Source of the DNA: Bradyrhizobium aeschynomenes
GTDB taxonomy: Bacteria; Pseudomonadota; Alphaproteobacteria; Rhizobiales; Xanthobacteraceae
NCBI RefSeq assembly: GCF_013178945.1
Contig: NZ_JABFDM010000002.1
Span: forward strand, 620,001-684,000
Direction of reading: 5' to 3'
DNA length: 64,000 bases
Part shown: positions 42,561-52,282 of the stretch, piece after piece
Position numbering within the stretch: position 1 is the first letter of the stretch
Layout of the letters: every line of letters starts with the position of its first letter
Notes under the pieces: generated by a model
The model's input: the letters and a program-made list of their open reading frames with translations, nothing else
Databases searched by the model: none
Told to the model about the DNA's origin: nothing
Position numbers and translations under genes: made by a program

Positions 42561-42670
42561 CCCTCATGGTGAGGAGCGCCGGAAGGCGCGTCTCGAACCA
42601 TGAGGCCCGAGTAGCGGGCCTCACCCTTCGAGACGCCGTCCGCGGCGGCTCCTCAGGGTGAGGGTCGCGG
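42561..42670. repeat. Dispersed modular repeat, family R5, copy b (modules in swapped order)
   Basis: CCTCATGGTGAGGAGCGCCG...CGTCTCGAACCATGAGGCCC comes first here, followed by CCCTTCGAGACGCC...GCTCCTCAGGGTGAGGG. In copy a (12320-12434) the order is the reverse. Confidence 0.85.
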
Positions 42671-42829
42671 GTCTTGAGCGGAGCAGGCATCCTGCAGCGA
42701 AGCCGGGACTCTCGCCTCGCTCCTTGAACACGCGGATCGAGGCGCGAACGCTCAGAAATCCACTCAAACGATTCTCAAAAAAGAAAACGTATTGCTATTT
42801 TTCAGAAGTTATGCTTTTCTCCCGCCATC

Positions 42830-43113
42830 CCGCCTCGAGCAAGGGGCGTAGCGCGCGATCGTCACGACACGCGAGGCGGGGATGCGATGGCCGCGATGGA
42901 GCCGCAGCGTGTCTTCACGGATGCGCGGACGAACGGCTTCGTTGCGGACGCGAAATCGCGTGGTCCTGGCGCCCCGAAGCAGGCGTCAAGTCCGTTGTGA
43001 TGCCCAGCATCCTGCGGGCGACGGTGTCTACGAGCCGGCACACCGGGGAGATCGCGTATAAGCGTGAAGACATCGCGCGGGGAATGCCGGATGTTCGGCT
43101 GAACCTGTGGTGA
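42830..43113 (+). pseudogene. Coding-like remnant of a dispersed hypothetical-protein repeat
   Basis: The plus-strand frame that closes at 43113 contains REIAWSWRPEAGVKSVVMPS, SRHTGEIAYKREDIARGMPD and ends VRLNLW. From memory, near-identical short peptides are annotated over and over as hypothetical proteins across Bradyrhizobium and Rhodopseudomonas genomes, usually beside the 'GCAGGCGGGCCATGGGTGA' module that also follows here. I read it as part of a composite repeat, not a functional gene. Confidence 0.5.
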
Positions 43114-43119
43114 CTGCCG

Positions 43120-43190
43120 CCTGCTAATTTTTCTGCAGGCGGGCCATGGGTGAGGCCTTCACCCGGCATTCCCCGCGCCCTTGCATGTTT
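43120..43190. repeat. Dispersed repeat fragment, family R7, copy b
   Basis: GCAGGCGGGCCATGGGTGAG followed by ACCCGGCATTCCCCGCGCCC matches 14486-14541. It directly follows the coding-like remnant. Confidence 0.7.
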
Positions 43191-43298
43191 GCGAGGGACG
43201 AACTGATCGCAAGCTCGGGCGTGATGCGCCGCGAGAACTTCAACTTACGTCCCCGTTTTTCCGACCGCTGTTTCAGCCGTGAATCCGCCGCATCCACC

Positions 43299-43453
43299 GT
43301 CGTCGTCCCGGACAAGCCGCGACGCGCGAAGCGCGGCGTGGCGCCGATCCGGGACCCATACGCCGCAGCGGTCATGTTGGGCAAAGGCCAATGACCAGCG
43401 TGCCTCAATCCGCTCCCTGGGGGTCTGGGTCCCGGCGTTCGCCGGGACGACGG
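43299..43453. repeat. Dispersed repeat, family R6, copy a
   Basis: CGTCGTCCCGGACAAGCCGC ... GCGCCGATCCGGGACCCATA ... GGTCTGGGTCCCGGCGTTCG CCGGGACGAC. Near-identical modules recur at 43649-43801 and, degraded, at 14650-14803. Confidence 0.9.
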
Positions 43454-43488
43454 CGGTGTTTGTAGCTACCGGTGGTGCTTGTAACTGC

Positions 43489-43640
43489 CGTAGGGTGGGC
43501 AAAGGCGCGCCACCGAACCTGCGCCCGCAAGCCGCGCTCTCTCGCGCGCCGTGCCCACCATTATCCCCGAACGTGCAGCATCACGGTGGGCACGCAGCCG
43601 CCCTGCGGGCGGCCGCTTTGCCCACCCTGCGGCAGCTACA
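43489..43640. repeat. Inverted 'GTAGGGTGGGCAAAG' repeat, family R4, copy b
   Basis: CGTAGGGTGGGCAAAGGCGC at the left end is mirrored by CTTTGCCCACCCTGCGG near 43616-43632, with internal GGTGGGCACG/GTGCCCACC segments. It is inserted between the two R6 copies. Confidence 0.85.
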
Positions 43641-43648
43641 AACCCCGC

Positions 43649-43801
43649 CGTCGTCCCGGACAAGCCGTGCCGCGCGCCAGCGTGGCATAGCGCCGATCCG
43701 GGACCCATACGCCGCGGCGATCGTGGTGGGCAAAAGGCCAACGACCAGCGTGCCTCAAACTCCTCCCTGTGGGTCTGGGTCCCGGCGTTCGCCGGGACGA
43801 C
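43649..43801. repeat. Dispersed repeat, family R6, copy b
   Basis: Same modules and order as 43299-43453, ending 26 bases before the ppc stop codon. The two copies are direct repeats flanking R4 copy b. Confidence 0.9.
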
Positions 43802-43827
43802 AGGGAGTGTGTAGCCGCAGGCTCGGG

Positions 43828-46611
43828 CTACCCCGTATTCCTCAAGCCCGCCGAGATGCCGTTGATGGTCAGCTGAATCCCGCGCAGCACCTGCTCGTCC
43901 GGGTTCTGGGCGCGGTGCGCCTTCAACAGCTCGACTTGCACATGGTTGAGCGGGTCGAGATACGGAAAGCGGTTGCGTACCGAGCGCTCCAGCAGCGGGT
44001 TGCCTTGCAGCAGGCGCTCTTGTCCGGTGATGTCGAGCAGCGTCTCGATCACCAGATTCCATTCCCGCCGGATGCGGCCGAAGATCTTTTCGCGCAAGAC
44101 TTCGTCGGGCACCAGCTCGGCATAGCGCGAGGCAATCGCGATCGAGCTCTTGGCGAGCACCATGTCCATGTTCGACAGCAGCATGCGGAAGAACGGCCAT
44201 TCGCGATTGAGCTCGCGCAGGAACGGCATGCCCTGCTCTGGGTTCTCCGCGATCCAGGTCTCGACCGCGCTGCCGAAGCCGTACCAACCCGGCAGCATCA
44301 GCCGGCACTGCGCCCAGGAGAACACCCAGGGAATCGCGCGGAGGTCCTCGATCGCACGGGTCTTCTTGCGCGAGGCCGGACGGCTGCCGATGTTCAAGGT
44401 CGCGATCTCGTTGATGACGGTCGAGGCCCAGAAATAATCGACGAAGCCGTCGGTCTCATAGACCAGGCCGCGATAGGCCTTGAACGCAAGCTCGGAGAGC
44501 CGGTCCATCGCGGTGAGATATTCGCGCTTCGGCGCCGGCTGCCGCGGATGCAGCAAGCTGGCCTCGAGCGTTGCCGCCGCGAGAATCTCGAGGTTGTTGC
44601 GGCCGACTTCAGCGTTGGAATATTTGCTGGAGATGATCTCACCCTGCTCGGTGATGCGGATCTGACCGTTCACGGCGCCGCCGGGCTGCGCGATGATGGC
44701 GTCATAGCTCGGGCCGCCGCCGCGGCCGACCGAACCGCCGCGGCCATGGAACAGCCGCAGCCTGACGTTATGGCGCTCGAAGATTTCGACGAGATGGATC
44801 TCGGCCTTGTAGAGTTCCCAGCCCGAGGTGACGAATCCGCCATCCTTGTTGCTGTCGGAATAGCCGAGCATCACCTCCTGCACGGCGCCGCGGCTATCGA
44901 CCAGGCGGCGATAATCGTGCAGCGCCAGCATCCGGTCCATGATGCCGCTGGACGCCTGCAGATCCTCGATGGTCTCGAACAGCGGCACGATGTTGACGCC
45001 GCAGCGACCGGAGGGGTCGATCAGGCCGACCTCCTTCAAGAGCAGCGCGACCTCGAGCATGTCCGACATGCCCTTGCACATCGAGATGATGCACTGGGTG
45101 ATCACGTCGGCGCCGAAGGTGGCGTGCGCCTCGGCCGCGGCGCGGAACAGCGCGAGCTCCCCGACGGTCTCGTCACTGTATTTCACGAACTGCGACACCA
45201 GCGGGCGGGTGTTGCGCAGCTCGCTCACGAGCAGGCCGACGCGGGCGTCCTCGCTCAGCGCCATGTAGGACATGCCGGGCATCGCGGTGTCGATCAGCTC
45301 GGCCACGGTGCGCTCATGCACCGCCGAGTTCTGGCGAATGTCGAGCCGCGCCAGATGGAAGCCGAAGCAGTCCACGGCGCGCCGGAGCATCCGCAGCCGG
45401 CCGCGCGCGATCACCTCGGCATTGTTGGCGATCAGCGAGCGATGCAGCACGTCGAGATCGTCTTGCAGCTGCTTGACGCTGTCGTAAGGCGCGACCGCCG
45501 CCACCGGCAGGCGGCTGATCTGGATGCCGAGCTTCTTTGCGGTGGCCGCGAGGCGCGCATAGATGCCGGAGACCGCCAGCCGATACGGTTCGCCGCTGCG
45601 GTGTGGGGAGGTGTCGGGCGAGCGCTCGGCGAGCACGCGCAGCTCTTCGGAGACGTCGGCGAGATGGGCTGCAATGGACAGCTCACTGCCGAGCAGATGC
45701 AGCTCCTCGAGATAATAGTGCAAAGCCAGGCTGGATTGCAGCTTCAGCGTTCCCCGCATCACCTCGGCAGTCACGAACGGGTTGCCGTCGCGGTCGCCGC
45801 CGATCCAGCTGCCCATGCGCAGGAACGACGCGAGGTCACCTGCGACCTCGGCGCCGTCGTTGAGCCGATCCTCCAGCGCGCACAACAGCCGGGGCACCTC
45901 GCGCAGGAAGGTGTAGTCGTAGAACGACAGCCCGTTGGTGACCTCGTCGAGCACCGTGAGCTTGGTCCGGCGCAGCAGGTTGGTCTGCCACAGGGTCAAC
46001 ACGGCGCGGCGCAGCGCCTCGTCATTGGCCTCGCGCTCGTCCGGCGTCAGCTGCATCCGCTCGCGGCGGTCGAGCAGCATCGCGATCTCCATCTCGCGAT
46101 CCATCGTACTCTTGCGCCGCACTTCCGTCGGATGGGCGGTGAGGACCGGGCTGACCAGTGCGGTGGAAAAGAACTTGCGCAGCTCCGCCGCCTCGAAGCC
46201 AGCCGACTTGGCATGTGCGAGCGTCGCCGCCAGCATGCCGGCGCCGCCGTTGGCATCGCTCTTGGCACGCATGCGACGTATGTTGTTCTGGTCCTCGGCA
46301 ATGTTGGCGAGGTGGGAGAAATAGCTGAAGGCGCGGACGATGCGGACGGTCTCCGCGGTCGACATGCCGTCGAGGATCTGCTCGAGCTCGTGCCGTGCCT
46401 GCCGATCCTCGTCGCGATGGAAACGCACCGAGGTCTGGCGGATGCGCTCGACAAGGTCGAACAATTCGGCGCCCTCCTGGTCCCGGACGGTGTCGCCGAG
46501 GATGCGGCCGAGCAGCCGGATATCGTCCCGGAGCCGCGCGTCCTCCTCCATGGCCTGCGCCTCGGCGGCGCGATTGGGACGGATTTCCTCTGGTATGGCT
46601 TGCGGCGACAT
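43828..46611 (-). CDS. ppc: Phosphoenolpyruvate carboxylase
   Basis: 927 residues, full length. It carboxylates PEP with bicarbonate to oxaloacetate, the main anaplerotic step in many rhizobia. Motifs are [13 protein letters not shown] with the catalytic histidine, [54 protein letters not shown], and the conserved C-terminal GLRNTG. It is a cytosolic tetramer allosterically controlled by acetyl-CoA and aspartate in relatives. ATG 46611 is chosen. It is monocistronic; the acyl-CoA ligase gene lies upstream on the same strand, 138 bases away. A repeat-rich gap follows its stop. Confidence 0.97.
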   Translation of the reverse strand: MSPQAIPEEIRPNRAAEAQAMEEDARLRDDIRLLGRILGDTVRDQEGAELFDLVERIRQTSVRFHRDEDRQARHELEQILDGMSTAETVRIVRAFSYFSHLANIAEDQNNIRRMRAKSDANGGAGMLAATLAHAKSAGFEAAELRKFFSTALVSPVLTAHPTEVRRKSTMDREMEIAMLLDRRERMQLTPDEREANDEALRRAVLTLWQTNLLRRTKLTVLDEVTNGLSFYDYTFLREVPRLLCALEDRLNDGAEVAGDLASFLRMGSWIGGDRDGNPFVTAEVMRGTLKLQSSLALHYYLEELHLLGSELSIAAHLADVSEELRVLAERSPDTSPHRSGEPYRLAVSGIYARLAATAKKLGIQISRLPVAAVAPYDSVKQLQDDLDVLHRSLIANNAEVIARGRLRMLRRAVDCFGFHLARLDIRQNSAVHERTVAELIDTAMPGMSYMALSEDARVGLLVSELRNTRPLVSQFVKYSDETVGELALFRAAAEAHATFGADVITQCIISMCKGMSDMLEVALLLKEVGLIDPSGRCGVNIVPLFETIEDLQASSGIMDRMLALHDYRRLVDSRGAVQEVMLGYSDSNKDGGFVTSGWELYKAEIHLVEIFERHNVRLRLFHGRGGSVGRGGGPSYDAIIAQPGGAVNGQIRITEQGEIISSKYSNAEVGRNNLEILAAATLEASLLHPRQPAPKREYLTAMDRLSELAFKAYRGLVYETDGFVDYFWASTVINEIATLNIGSRPASRKKTRAIEDLRAIPWVFSWAQCRLMLPGWYGFGSAVETWIAENPEQGMPFLRELNREWPFFRMLLSNMDMVLAKSSIAIASRYAELVPDEVLREKIFGRIRREWNLVIETLLDITGQERLLQGNPLLERSVRNRFPYLDPLNHVQVELLKAHRAQNPDEQVLRGIQLTINGISAGLRNTG

Positions 46612-46749
46612 GGATGCGCTCTCCAGCAGCTGCCCATTTACGGGTCAGTCTGCCGTATCTGCATTGCAGCGCAAGATCAAGAAAGAGGCGTCGCCTGCCC
46701 TATTCGATGCGGGTTTCGTCTCCGCTCGCCACCGAATGCCGCCTTTGCA

Positions 46750-48294
46750 CTAGATCTTCCGTCCGGCCCGCTCCCAATACGGGTCGCGCAGCCGCCGTTT
46801 GAAGATCTTGCCGGAATCCTCGCGCGGCAGTTTGTCGTGGATTTCGATCTGCCTGGGCACCTTGTAGTCGGCCAGCGAGGTTTTCAGCCGCGCCTTGATC
46901 TCGCCCGTATCCAACGTCACGCCGGGCTGCGGTTCGACCACGGCCATCAGCGCCTCGCCGAATTCGGCGTCTGGAATGCCGAACACAGCGCAATCATGCA
47001 CGCCGGGCACCGCGTGAAGCACCGCCTCGATTTCGGCCGGATAGATGTTGACGCCGCCGGAGATCACCATGTCGCGCTTGCGGTCACACAGGAAGACGTA
47101 GCCCTCGGCGTCCATGTAGCCGACGTCGCCGGAGGTGATGAAGCCGTCGCGATCGATCTCGGCGCGCTTCTCCGGCTTGTTGTGATAGGTGAAGTCCGGG
47201 TTGCCCGCGATGCGCGAATAGATTTCGCCGACCTCGCCCTGCGGCAGCACGCGACCGTCCTCACCGAGAAACCGAAGCTCGGCGCCGGGCGAGACCTTGC
47301 CGACGGTGCCGGGCTTTTTCAGCGCGTCCTCCGAGGTCGCGAAGGTCACCGCGCCGGATTCGGTCGAGCCGTAGAACTCGTAGATGACAGGCCCCCACCA
47401 TTCGATCATCGCGCGCTTGACGTCGGCGGGGCACGGTGCGGCGGCGTGGATGACATGGCGCAGCGACGACACGTCGTAGCCGCGGCGCACCTCCTCGGGC
47501 AACTTCATCAGCCGGATGAACATGGTCGGGACCATGAAGATGGTATCGATCCGCTCCGCCTGAAGGATGGCGAGAAACTCCAACGGCTCGAACCGCGGCA
47601 TCAGCACCAGGGCGCCACCGAGCCGGCCGGCCCGCAAGCCGAAGGCGTTCGGCGCCGAATGGTACAGCGGCCCCGGCAACAGCGCCCGCGCGCCCGGCTG
47701 CAGGCCATAGATCAGCGCCCGCATCCGCTCGGCCGAGGCCGCCTGCTCGATCGTCGGCGCGTTGCGACGCACGCCCTTCGGGTGGCCGGTCGTGCCCGAG
47801 GTGTAGATCATGTTCTGCGGCTGCGGCACCTGCGGCCCTTCGTAAGGGCTCTGCCGGGCGAGCCAATCCTCCAGCGCGACGGCGAGGTCGGGCGTTTCGA
47901 GCAGATCGGAATCGATCTTGTAGTTGGACAGGATTTCGGGCGGCGTCGGGACGCTGATCACGGTGACGCCGGATGGGATCAGACCGCGCAACTGGTGCAG
48001 GAGATCGGCGTGACCGATCAGCACCCGCGTTGCGGAGTCCTTGAGGATGTAGTCGATCTCCTCCGGCTTGAAGTGCCAGTTCACCGGCACGCCATAGGCG
48101 CCCAGCCGCATCGCGCCATAGGCCGCCTCGATGAAGGCGATGTCGTTGCGCATCAGCATGCAGACGCAATCGCCCTGGCGCACGCCGAGCTGTGCAAGAC
48201 CGCTCGCGATCCGCGCGGCGCGGTCGACGATCTCGGAGTGGCTGCGCCGGCGATCGCCGGAGATGATGCCGCAGAACAGGGAGGACGTTTCCAT
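46750..48294 (-). CDS. Acyl-CoA synthetase (AMP-forming)
   Basis: 514 residues from ATG 48294. P-loop MIYTSGTTGHPKGVRRN, A5 YEFYGSTESGAV, A7 GFITSGDVGYMDAEGYVF, A8 CDRKRDMVISGGVNIYPAEI and the C-terminal lysine motif REDSGKIFKRRLRDPYW are intact, so adenylation plus thioesterification should work. The acid substrate is unknown; the length and bile-acid/fatty-acyl-like sequence fit a medium or cyclic acid. Frames upstream of 48294 have no similarity. The crotonase gene lies 177 bases upstream on the same strand. Confidence 0.9.
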   Translation of the reverse strand: METSSLFCGIISGDRRRSHSEIVDRAARIASGLAQLGVRQGDCVCMLMRNDIAFIEAAYGAMRLGAYGVPVNWHFKPEEIDYILKDSATRVLIGHADLLHQLRGLIPSGVTVISVPTPPEILSNYKIDSDLLETPDLAVALEDWLARQSPYEGPQVPQPQNMIYTSGTTGHPKGVRRNAPTIEQAASAERMRALIYGLQPGARALLPGPLYHSAPNAFGLRAGRLGGALVLMPRFEPLEFLAILQAERIDTIFMVPTMFIRLMKLPEEVRRGYDVSSLRHVIHAAAPCPADVKRAMIEWWGPVIYEFYGSTESGAVTFATSEDALKKPGTVGKVSPGAELRFLGEDGRVLPQGEVGEIYSRIAGNPDFTYHNKPEKRAEIDRDGFITSGDVGYMDAEGYVFLCDRKRDMVISGGVNIYPAEIEAVLHAVPGVHDCAVFGIPDAEFGEALMAVVEPQPGVTLDTGEIKARLKTSLADYKVPRQIEIHDKLPREDSGKIFKRRLRDPYWERAGRKI

Positions 48295-48471
48295 TATTGT
48301 TGCCTTGTCCGATCTGACGTCGGTTCGCGTGTTGTCGTCATTCCGAGGCGATGCGCGCGACAAAACTGTGGAGACGTTTTGCGCGGAGCATCGAACTATG
48401 GTGCGCGCTTGCGCACCGGAGAATCTCAAGAGTCCGGGTCTGCTCCTTCGGAGCATCCCAGAATGACTGCG

Positions 48472-49281
48472 TCAGTCCGCGAACTTCGGCGCACGCTTCT
48501 CGATGTTCGCCCGCACCGATTCCAACTGGTTCGGGCTGCCGATCAGCTTCTGCTGCTCGACCGATTCCGCCAGCAACGCCGGGCCCGGATCGACGGAGAG
48601 GTTGTTCAGCATCCGCTTCGCGGCGCGGATCGCATCGGGGTTCTTGCCGGCGATCTCACGCGCCGTCTCCAGCGCCGCCGCGCGCGGATCGGCGCAGATG
48701 CGGGTGACGAGACCGTAAGCCTGCCCCTCCTCCGGCGAGAACACCCGACCGGTATAGGTCAGCTCGCGCAGGATATCGTCGCGCATCAAGGTCGCGAGGA
48801 TCGGCGTGCCGGCCATATCGGGCACGAGGCCCCATTTGATCTCCATGATCGACAGCTTGGTCTCCGGCGCGACGTAGCGCATGTCGGCGCCGAGCGCGAG
48901 CTGGAAGCCGCCGCCATAGGCCACGCCATGCACCGCAGCAATCACCGGCACCGGCAGTTGCCGCCAGCCCCATACCGCCTGCTGGGCGAAGTTCGCCTTG
49001 CCGTGGGTGCGAACGGTCAGATCGCGCTTCTCGCCCCCGGGTATGCCGTTGCCGCCGGACTCCTTCATCGCCGCGAAGCGTCCCATGTCGAGCCCGGCGC
49101 AGAACGCGCGGCCCTCGCCGGACAGCACCACGGCGCGCACGCCCTTTTCGTTGGACAGCCGATCGGTCGCGGCCACCAGCGCCGAAAACATCTCCATGTC
49201 CAACGCATTCATCTTGTCGGCCCGGACCAGGCGGACATCGGCGACGCCGTCCTTGATCTCGATCGCAATGCGGTTGTCCAT
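48472..49281 (-). CDS. Enoyl-CoA hydratase/isomerase (crotonase) family protein
   Basis: 269 residues. The oxyanion-hole segments VVLSGEGRAFCAGLDMGRFA and HGVAYGGGFQLALGADMRYV are typical. KLSIMEIKWGLVPDMAGT keeps a glutamate at the Glu144-like position and has Asp where hydratases have Glu164, so isomerase or hydratase activity is possible. The C-terminal IEKRAPKF is also typical. It is divergent from the DECR-like SDR gene (102-base gap) and upstream of the acyl-CoA synthetase, which suits one degradation pathway. Confidence 0.88.
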   Translation of the reverse strand: MDNRIAIEIKDGVADVRLVRADKMNALDMEMFSALVAATDRLSNEKGVRAVVLSGEGRAFCAGLDMGRFAAMKESGGNGIPGGEKRDLTVRTHGKANFAQQAVWGWRQLPVPVIAAVHGVAYGGGFQLALGADMRYVAPETKLSIMEIKWGLVPDMAGTPILATLMRDDILRELTYTGRVFSPEEGQAYGLVTRICADPRAAALETAREIAGKNPDAIRAAKRMLNNLSVDPGPALLAESVEQQKLIGSPNQLESVRANIEKRAPKFAD

Positions 49282-49383
49282 CGGGCAGTCTCCTCACGAT
49301 TGTCTTTGTGACTTTACAGAAGGCTGTCGGAGCAGTTTAGTCAATCGACCAATTAACTCACAACATGTCAGGCGGAAACTTCC

Positions 49384-50259
49384 ATGTTCAAGGACAATCT
49401 GCTCGAAGGTCGACGCATTCTGGTGACCGGCGGCGGCACCGGCCTCGGCAAGGCGATGGCCGCCCGCTTCCTCCAGCTCGGCGCGGAAGTCCATATTTGC
49501 GGCCGACGGAAAATCGTCTGCGACGAGACCGCGACCGAATTGATGGACCTCTATGGCGGCCGCGTCACCAGCCACGGCGTCGACATCCGCAATGCGATGG
49601 CGGTCGAAGAGATGATCGAGGCGATCTTCCAGGAAGGCGGCCTCACCGATCTCATCAACAACGCCGCCGGCAATTTCATTTCCCGCACCGAGGAATTGAG
49701 TCCGCGCGGATTCGACGCGGTGGCCAACATCGTCATGCACGGCACCTTCTACGTGACGCATGCCGTCGGCAAGCGCTGGATCGCGGCGAAACAGCCGGGC
49801 AACGTGGTGTCGATCACGGTGACCTGGGTGCGCAACGGCTCGCCCTATGTGGTGCCGTCGGCGATGAGCAAGTCGGCGATCCATGCCATGACGATGTCGC
49901 TCGCGACCGAATGGGGCCGCTACGGCATCCGCCTCAACACCATCGCCCCCGGCGAAATCCCGACCGAGGGCATGAGCAAGCGCATCAAGCCGGGCGACGA
50001 GGCGGGCGCGCGCACCAAGGCGATGAACCCGATGGGCCGCGTCGGGACCATGGAGGAATTGCAGAACCTCGCCGTGTTCCTGATCTCCGGCGGCTGCAAC
50101 TGGATCAATGGCGAGACCATCGCGATGGATGGCGCCCAAGCGCTGGCGATGGGCGGCAATTTCTATCAGCTGCGCGACTGGAGCGACGACGACTGGACCA
50201 AGGCCAAGGAATCGATCAAGGCGCAGAACGAGAAGGACCGCGCGACGCGCTCGAGCTGA
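49384..50259 (+). CDS. 2,4-dienoyl-CoA reductase-like SDR
   Basis: 291 residues. Cofactor site RRILVTGGGTGLGKAMAARF, then LINNAAGNFISRTEELSPRG. The standard YxxxK is replaced by SAMSK within GSPYVVPSAMSKSAIHAM. The same Ser/Lys arrangement with 'VVPSA' occurs in mitochondrial 2,4-dienoyl-CoA reductase, whose general acid tyrosine lies further upstream in TTIYAET; here that spot reads TVTWVRN. The family reduces dienoyl-CoA intermediates of unsaturated fatty acid oxidation. It is divergent from the crotonase gene, and the plus-strand acyl-CoA ligase follows 129 bases later. Confidence 0.88.
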   Translation: MFKDNLLEGRRILVTGGGTGLGKAMAARFLQLGAEVHICGRRKIVCDETATELMDLYGGRVTSHGVDIRNAMAVEEMIEAIFQEGGLTDLINNAAGNFISRTEELSPRGFDAVANIVMHGTFYVTHAVGKRWIAAKQPGNVVSITVTWVRNGSPYVVPSAMSKSAIHAMTMSLATEWGRYGIRLNTIAPGEIPTEGMSKRIKPGDEAGARTKAMNPMGRVGTMEELQNLAVFLISGGCNWINGETIAMDGAQALAMGGNFYQLRDWSDDDWTKAKESIKAQNEKDRATRSS

Positions 50260-50388
50260 CGGGCCGACCACGCTGTTGATCGGCAGGCCACGACCTGTAG
50301 ACTGATCGAACGATGCTCGCCCTGGACGCAATCCGGGGCGAGATGACCAAACATAAAACGAAGAACACGGCACAATCGGAGGGGAAAC

Positions 50389-51969
50389 ATGTCCGTCACG
50401 ACGGCAGCGTCGACGCTCGTCGACGTCGTGCGCAGCCAAGCGCAGGCACTCGGCTCCGCCACCGCCTATGAGTTCGAAGGCCGCATCACCAGCTTTGCCG
50501 AATTCGACCGCAAGACCAACCAGGTCGCCAATGCGCTGAAGGCGCTGGGCCTCAAGCCGGGTGAGCGGATCGCCTATTTCGGCAAGAACAGCGACTTCTA
50601 TTTCGAGCTGCTGGTCGGCGCCATGAAGGCCAACGTCGTGATGGCGCCGGTGAACTGGCGGCTGGCCGGTCCTGAGGTCGCGTTCATCGTCGAGGACTGC
50701 AGGGCCCCTGCCCTGTTCGTCGGGCCCGAATTCATCACGTTGATCCGACAGATCCGCGACCAGTTGCCGAGCGTGCGGCACATCATCACCACGGAGGGCG
50801 GCGCGCCGGAATGGCAGGACTACACCGCCTGGCGCGACGCACAGAGCGCCGATGATCCCGACGTCGCAATCACGCCGAAGGATATCGCGCTGCAGCTCTA
50901 CACCTCCGGCACGACGGGCAAGCCGAAAGGCGCGATGCTGTCGCACGCGAACTTCCTCAATCTCGTCAACACCGGCAATCCGGACGAAAAGCCGGACTGG
51001 AACAAATGGTCGACCGACGACGTCTCACTGATTGCGATGCCGATATTCCACATCGGCGGCTCCGGCTGGGGCCTGATGAGCCTCTATCACGGCGCCCGCG
51101 GCGTCATCGCGCGCGAGTTCGATCCGACCAAGATCCTCGATTTCTTCGAGCAGTCCGGCATCACCAAACTGTTCATGGTGCCCGCCGCGATGCAGTTCGT
51201 GGTGCGGCAGCCGCGCGCGCGGCAGGTCGATTTCTCGCGGCTCAAATACATGCTCTACGGCGCCTCGCCGATTCCGGCAGCGCTGCTCAAGGAATGCATC
51301 GACGTGTTCAAATGCGGCTTCGTGCAGATGTACGGGATGACCGAGACCACCGGCACCATCATCGCGCTGCCGCCGGAGGACCATGTCGAGGGCCTCGAGC
51401 GGATGCGCTCGGCCGGCAAGCCACTGCCCGGCATCGAGGTCGCGATCATCGATGTCAACGGCAATCCGCTGCCGCCGCGCGAAGTCGGCGAGATCGCCAC
51501 GCGCTCCGGCTCCAACATGGCCGGCTACTGGAACCTGCCTGAGGCAACCGCGCGCACGCTCGACAAGGACGGCTGGCTGCGCACCGGTGACGCCGGCTAC
51601 ATGGACGAGGACGGCTACGTCTATATCCACGACCGCATCAAGGACATGATCATCTCCGGCGGCGAGAACATCTATCCGGCCGAGGTCGAAAGCGCGATCT
51701 GCGACCATCCCGATGTTGCCGAGGCCGCCGTGATCGGCATTCCCGACGACCAATGGGGCGAGGCCGTCAAGGCGGTCGTCGTGATGAAGCCGGGCAAGCA
51801 GGTGACTGCGACCGACATCATCAATTTCACCCGCACCCGCATCGCCGGCTTCAAGACGCCGAAGACCGTCGACTTCCTCGACGCATTGCCGCGCAATCCC
51901 TCGGGCAAGATCCTGCGGCGGAATCTGCGCGATCCGTATTGGGCGGGAAAGGACCGGCAGGTGAATTGA
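50389..51969 (+). CDS. Long/medium-chain fatty-acid-CoA ligase-like protein
   Basis: 526 residues. The adenylate-forming core has LQLYTSGTTGKPKGAMLSHA (P-loop), QMYGMTETTGTI, GWLRTGDAGYMDEDGYVYIH, DRIKDMIISGGENIYPAEVE and the C-terminal NPSGKILRRNLRDPYW lysine motif. All catalytic signatures are present. It forms acyl-AMP then acyl-CoA. It shares the RRNLRDPYW ending with the other ligase at 46750-48294, so the two are related paralogues. GGAGGGG stands before the ATG. It probably works with the DECR-like SDR just upstream. Confidence 0.92.
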   Translation: MSVTTAASTLVDVVRSQAQALGSATAYEFEGRITSFAEFDRKTNQVANALKALGLKPGERIAYFGKNSDFYFELLVGAMKANVVMAPVNWRLAGPEVAFIVEDCRAPALFVGPEFITLIRQIRDQLPSVRHIITTEGGAPEWQDYTAWRDAQSADDPDVAITPKDIALQLYTSGTTGKPKGAMLSHANFLNLVNTGNPDEKPDWNKWSTDDVSLIAMPIFHIGGSGWGLMSLYHGARGVIAREFDPTKILDFFEQSGITKLFMVPAAMQFVVRQPRARQVDFSRLKYMLYGASPIPAALLKECIDVFKCGFVQMYGMTETTGTIIALPPEDHVEGLERMRSAGKPLPGIEVAIIDVNGNPLPPREVGEIATRSGSNMAGYWNLPEATARTLDKDGWLRTGDAGYMDEDGYVYIHDRIKDMIISGGENIYPAEVESAICDHPDVAEAAVIGIPDDQWGEAVKAVVVMKPGKQVTATDIINFTRTRIAGFKTPKTVDFLDALPRNPSGKILRRNLRDPYWAGKDRQVN

Positions 51970-52003
51970 CTATTGGCGGACGGGGAGCGTGCCCGCTCCA
52001 CGA

Positions 52004-52155
52004 GTCATTCCGGGGCGCGCCGCGCAGCGGGGCGAACCCGGAATCCATACTCATGAAACCGGGTGGGGCGCGATCTGGTTGTGGCGCTGGTCTTCGTCAC
52101 GCGGGCGGTCGTGGTTATGGATTCCGGGCTCGTGCTGCGCACGCCCCGGAATGAC
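52004..52155. repeat. Dispersed palindromic repeat, family R2, copy b
   Basis: GTCATTCCGGGGCGCGCCGC ... ACCCGGAATCCATA ... TATGGATTCCGGGCT ... CGCCCCGGAATGAC, longer than the other copies because of an internal insert. It occupies part of the 313-base gap (51970-52282) between the convergent ligase and acyl-CoA dehydrogenase genes, together with R3 copy b. Nothing else is recognisable there. Confidence 0.88.
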
Positions 52156-52186
52156 GGCGGAGAGAGTTTGCGCGCTCTCCCCACCC

Positions 52187-52265
52187 TCATTGCGAGGCGC
52201 CCTTGCGCCGAAGCAATCCAGGGGCCAAGTGACAGGTCTGGATTGCTGCGCTGACGCTCACGATG
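52187..52265. repeat. Dispersed repeat, family R3, copy b
   Basis: CTCATTGCGAGGCGCCCTTG CGCCGAAGCAATCCAG ... GTCTGGATTGCTGCGCTGAC matches the repeat at 54657-54741. Confidence 0.85.
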
Positions 52266-52282
52266 GCTGAACTACGACGAAC

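Larger units (their letters stand above)
42462..43827. other. 1.37-kb repeat-rich gap without a convincing gene
   Basis: From left to right it holds R5 copy b (42561-42670), an AT-rich patch (about 42760-42820), a coding-like remnant (42830-43113), R7 copy b (43120-43190), R6 copy a (43299-43453), R4 copy b (43489-43640) and R6 copy b (43649-43801). Open frames across it are arginine/serine-rich and lack domains. It looks like a landing zone where several dispersed repeat families have accumulated between a lactonase gene and ppc. Confidence 0.75.

Noticed and set aside
42658..43113. 151-codon frame as a functional gene
   Set aside because: The N-terminal part runs across a repeat and an AT-rich patch; only the last part resembles a repeated hypothetical peptide, so it is recorded as a remnant.
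43279..49311. A 2010-codon open frame on the plus strand opposite ppc, the ligase and the crotonase
   Set aside because: It is antisense to three strongly supported genes; its translation is arginine-, alanine- and histidine-rich with no domain. It is a third-codon-GC artefact.
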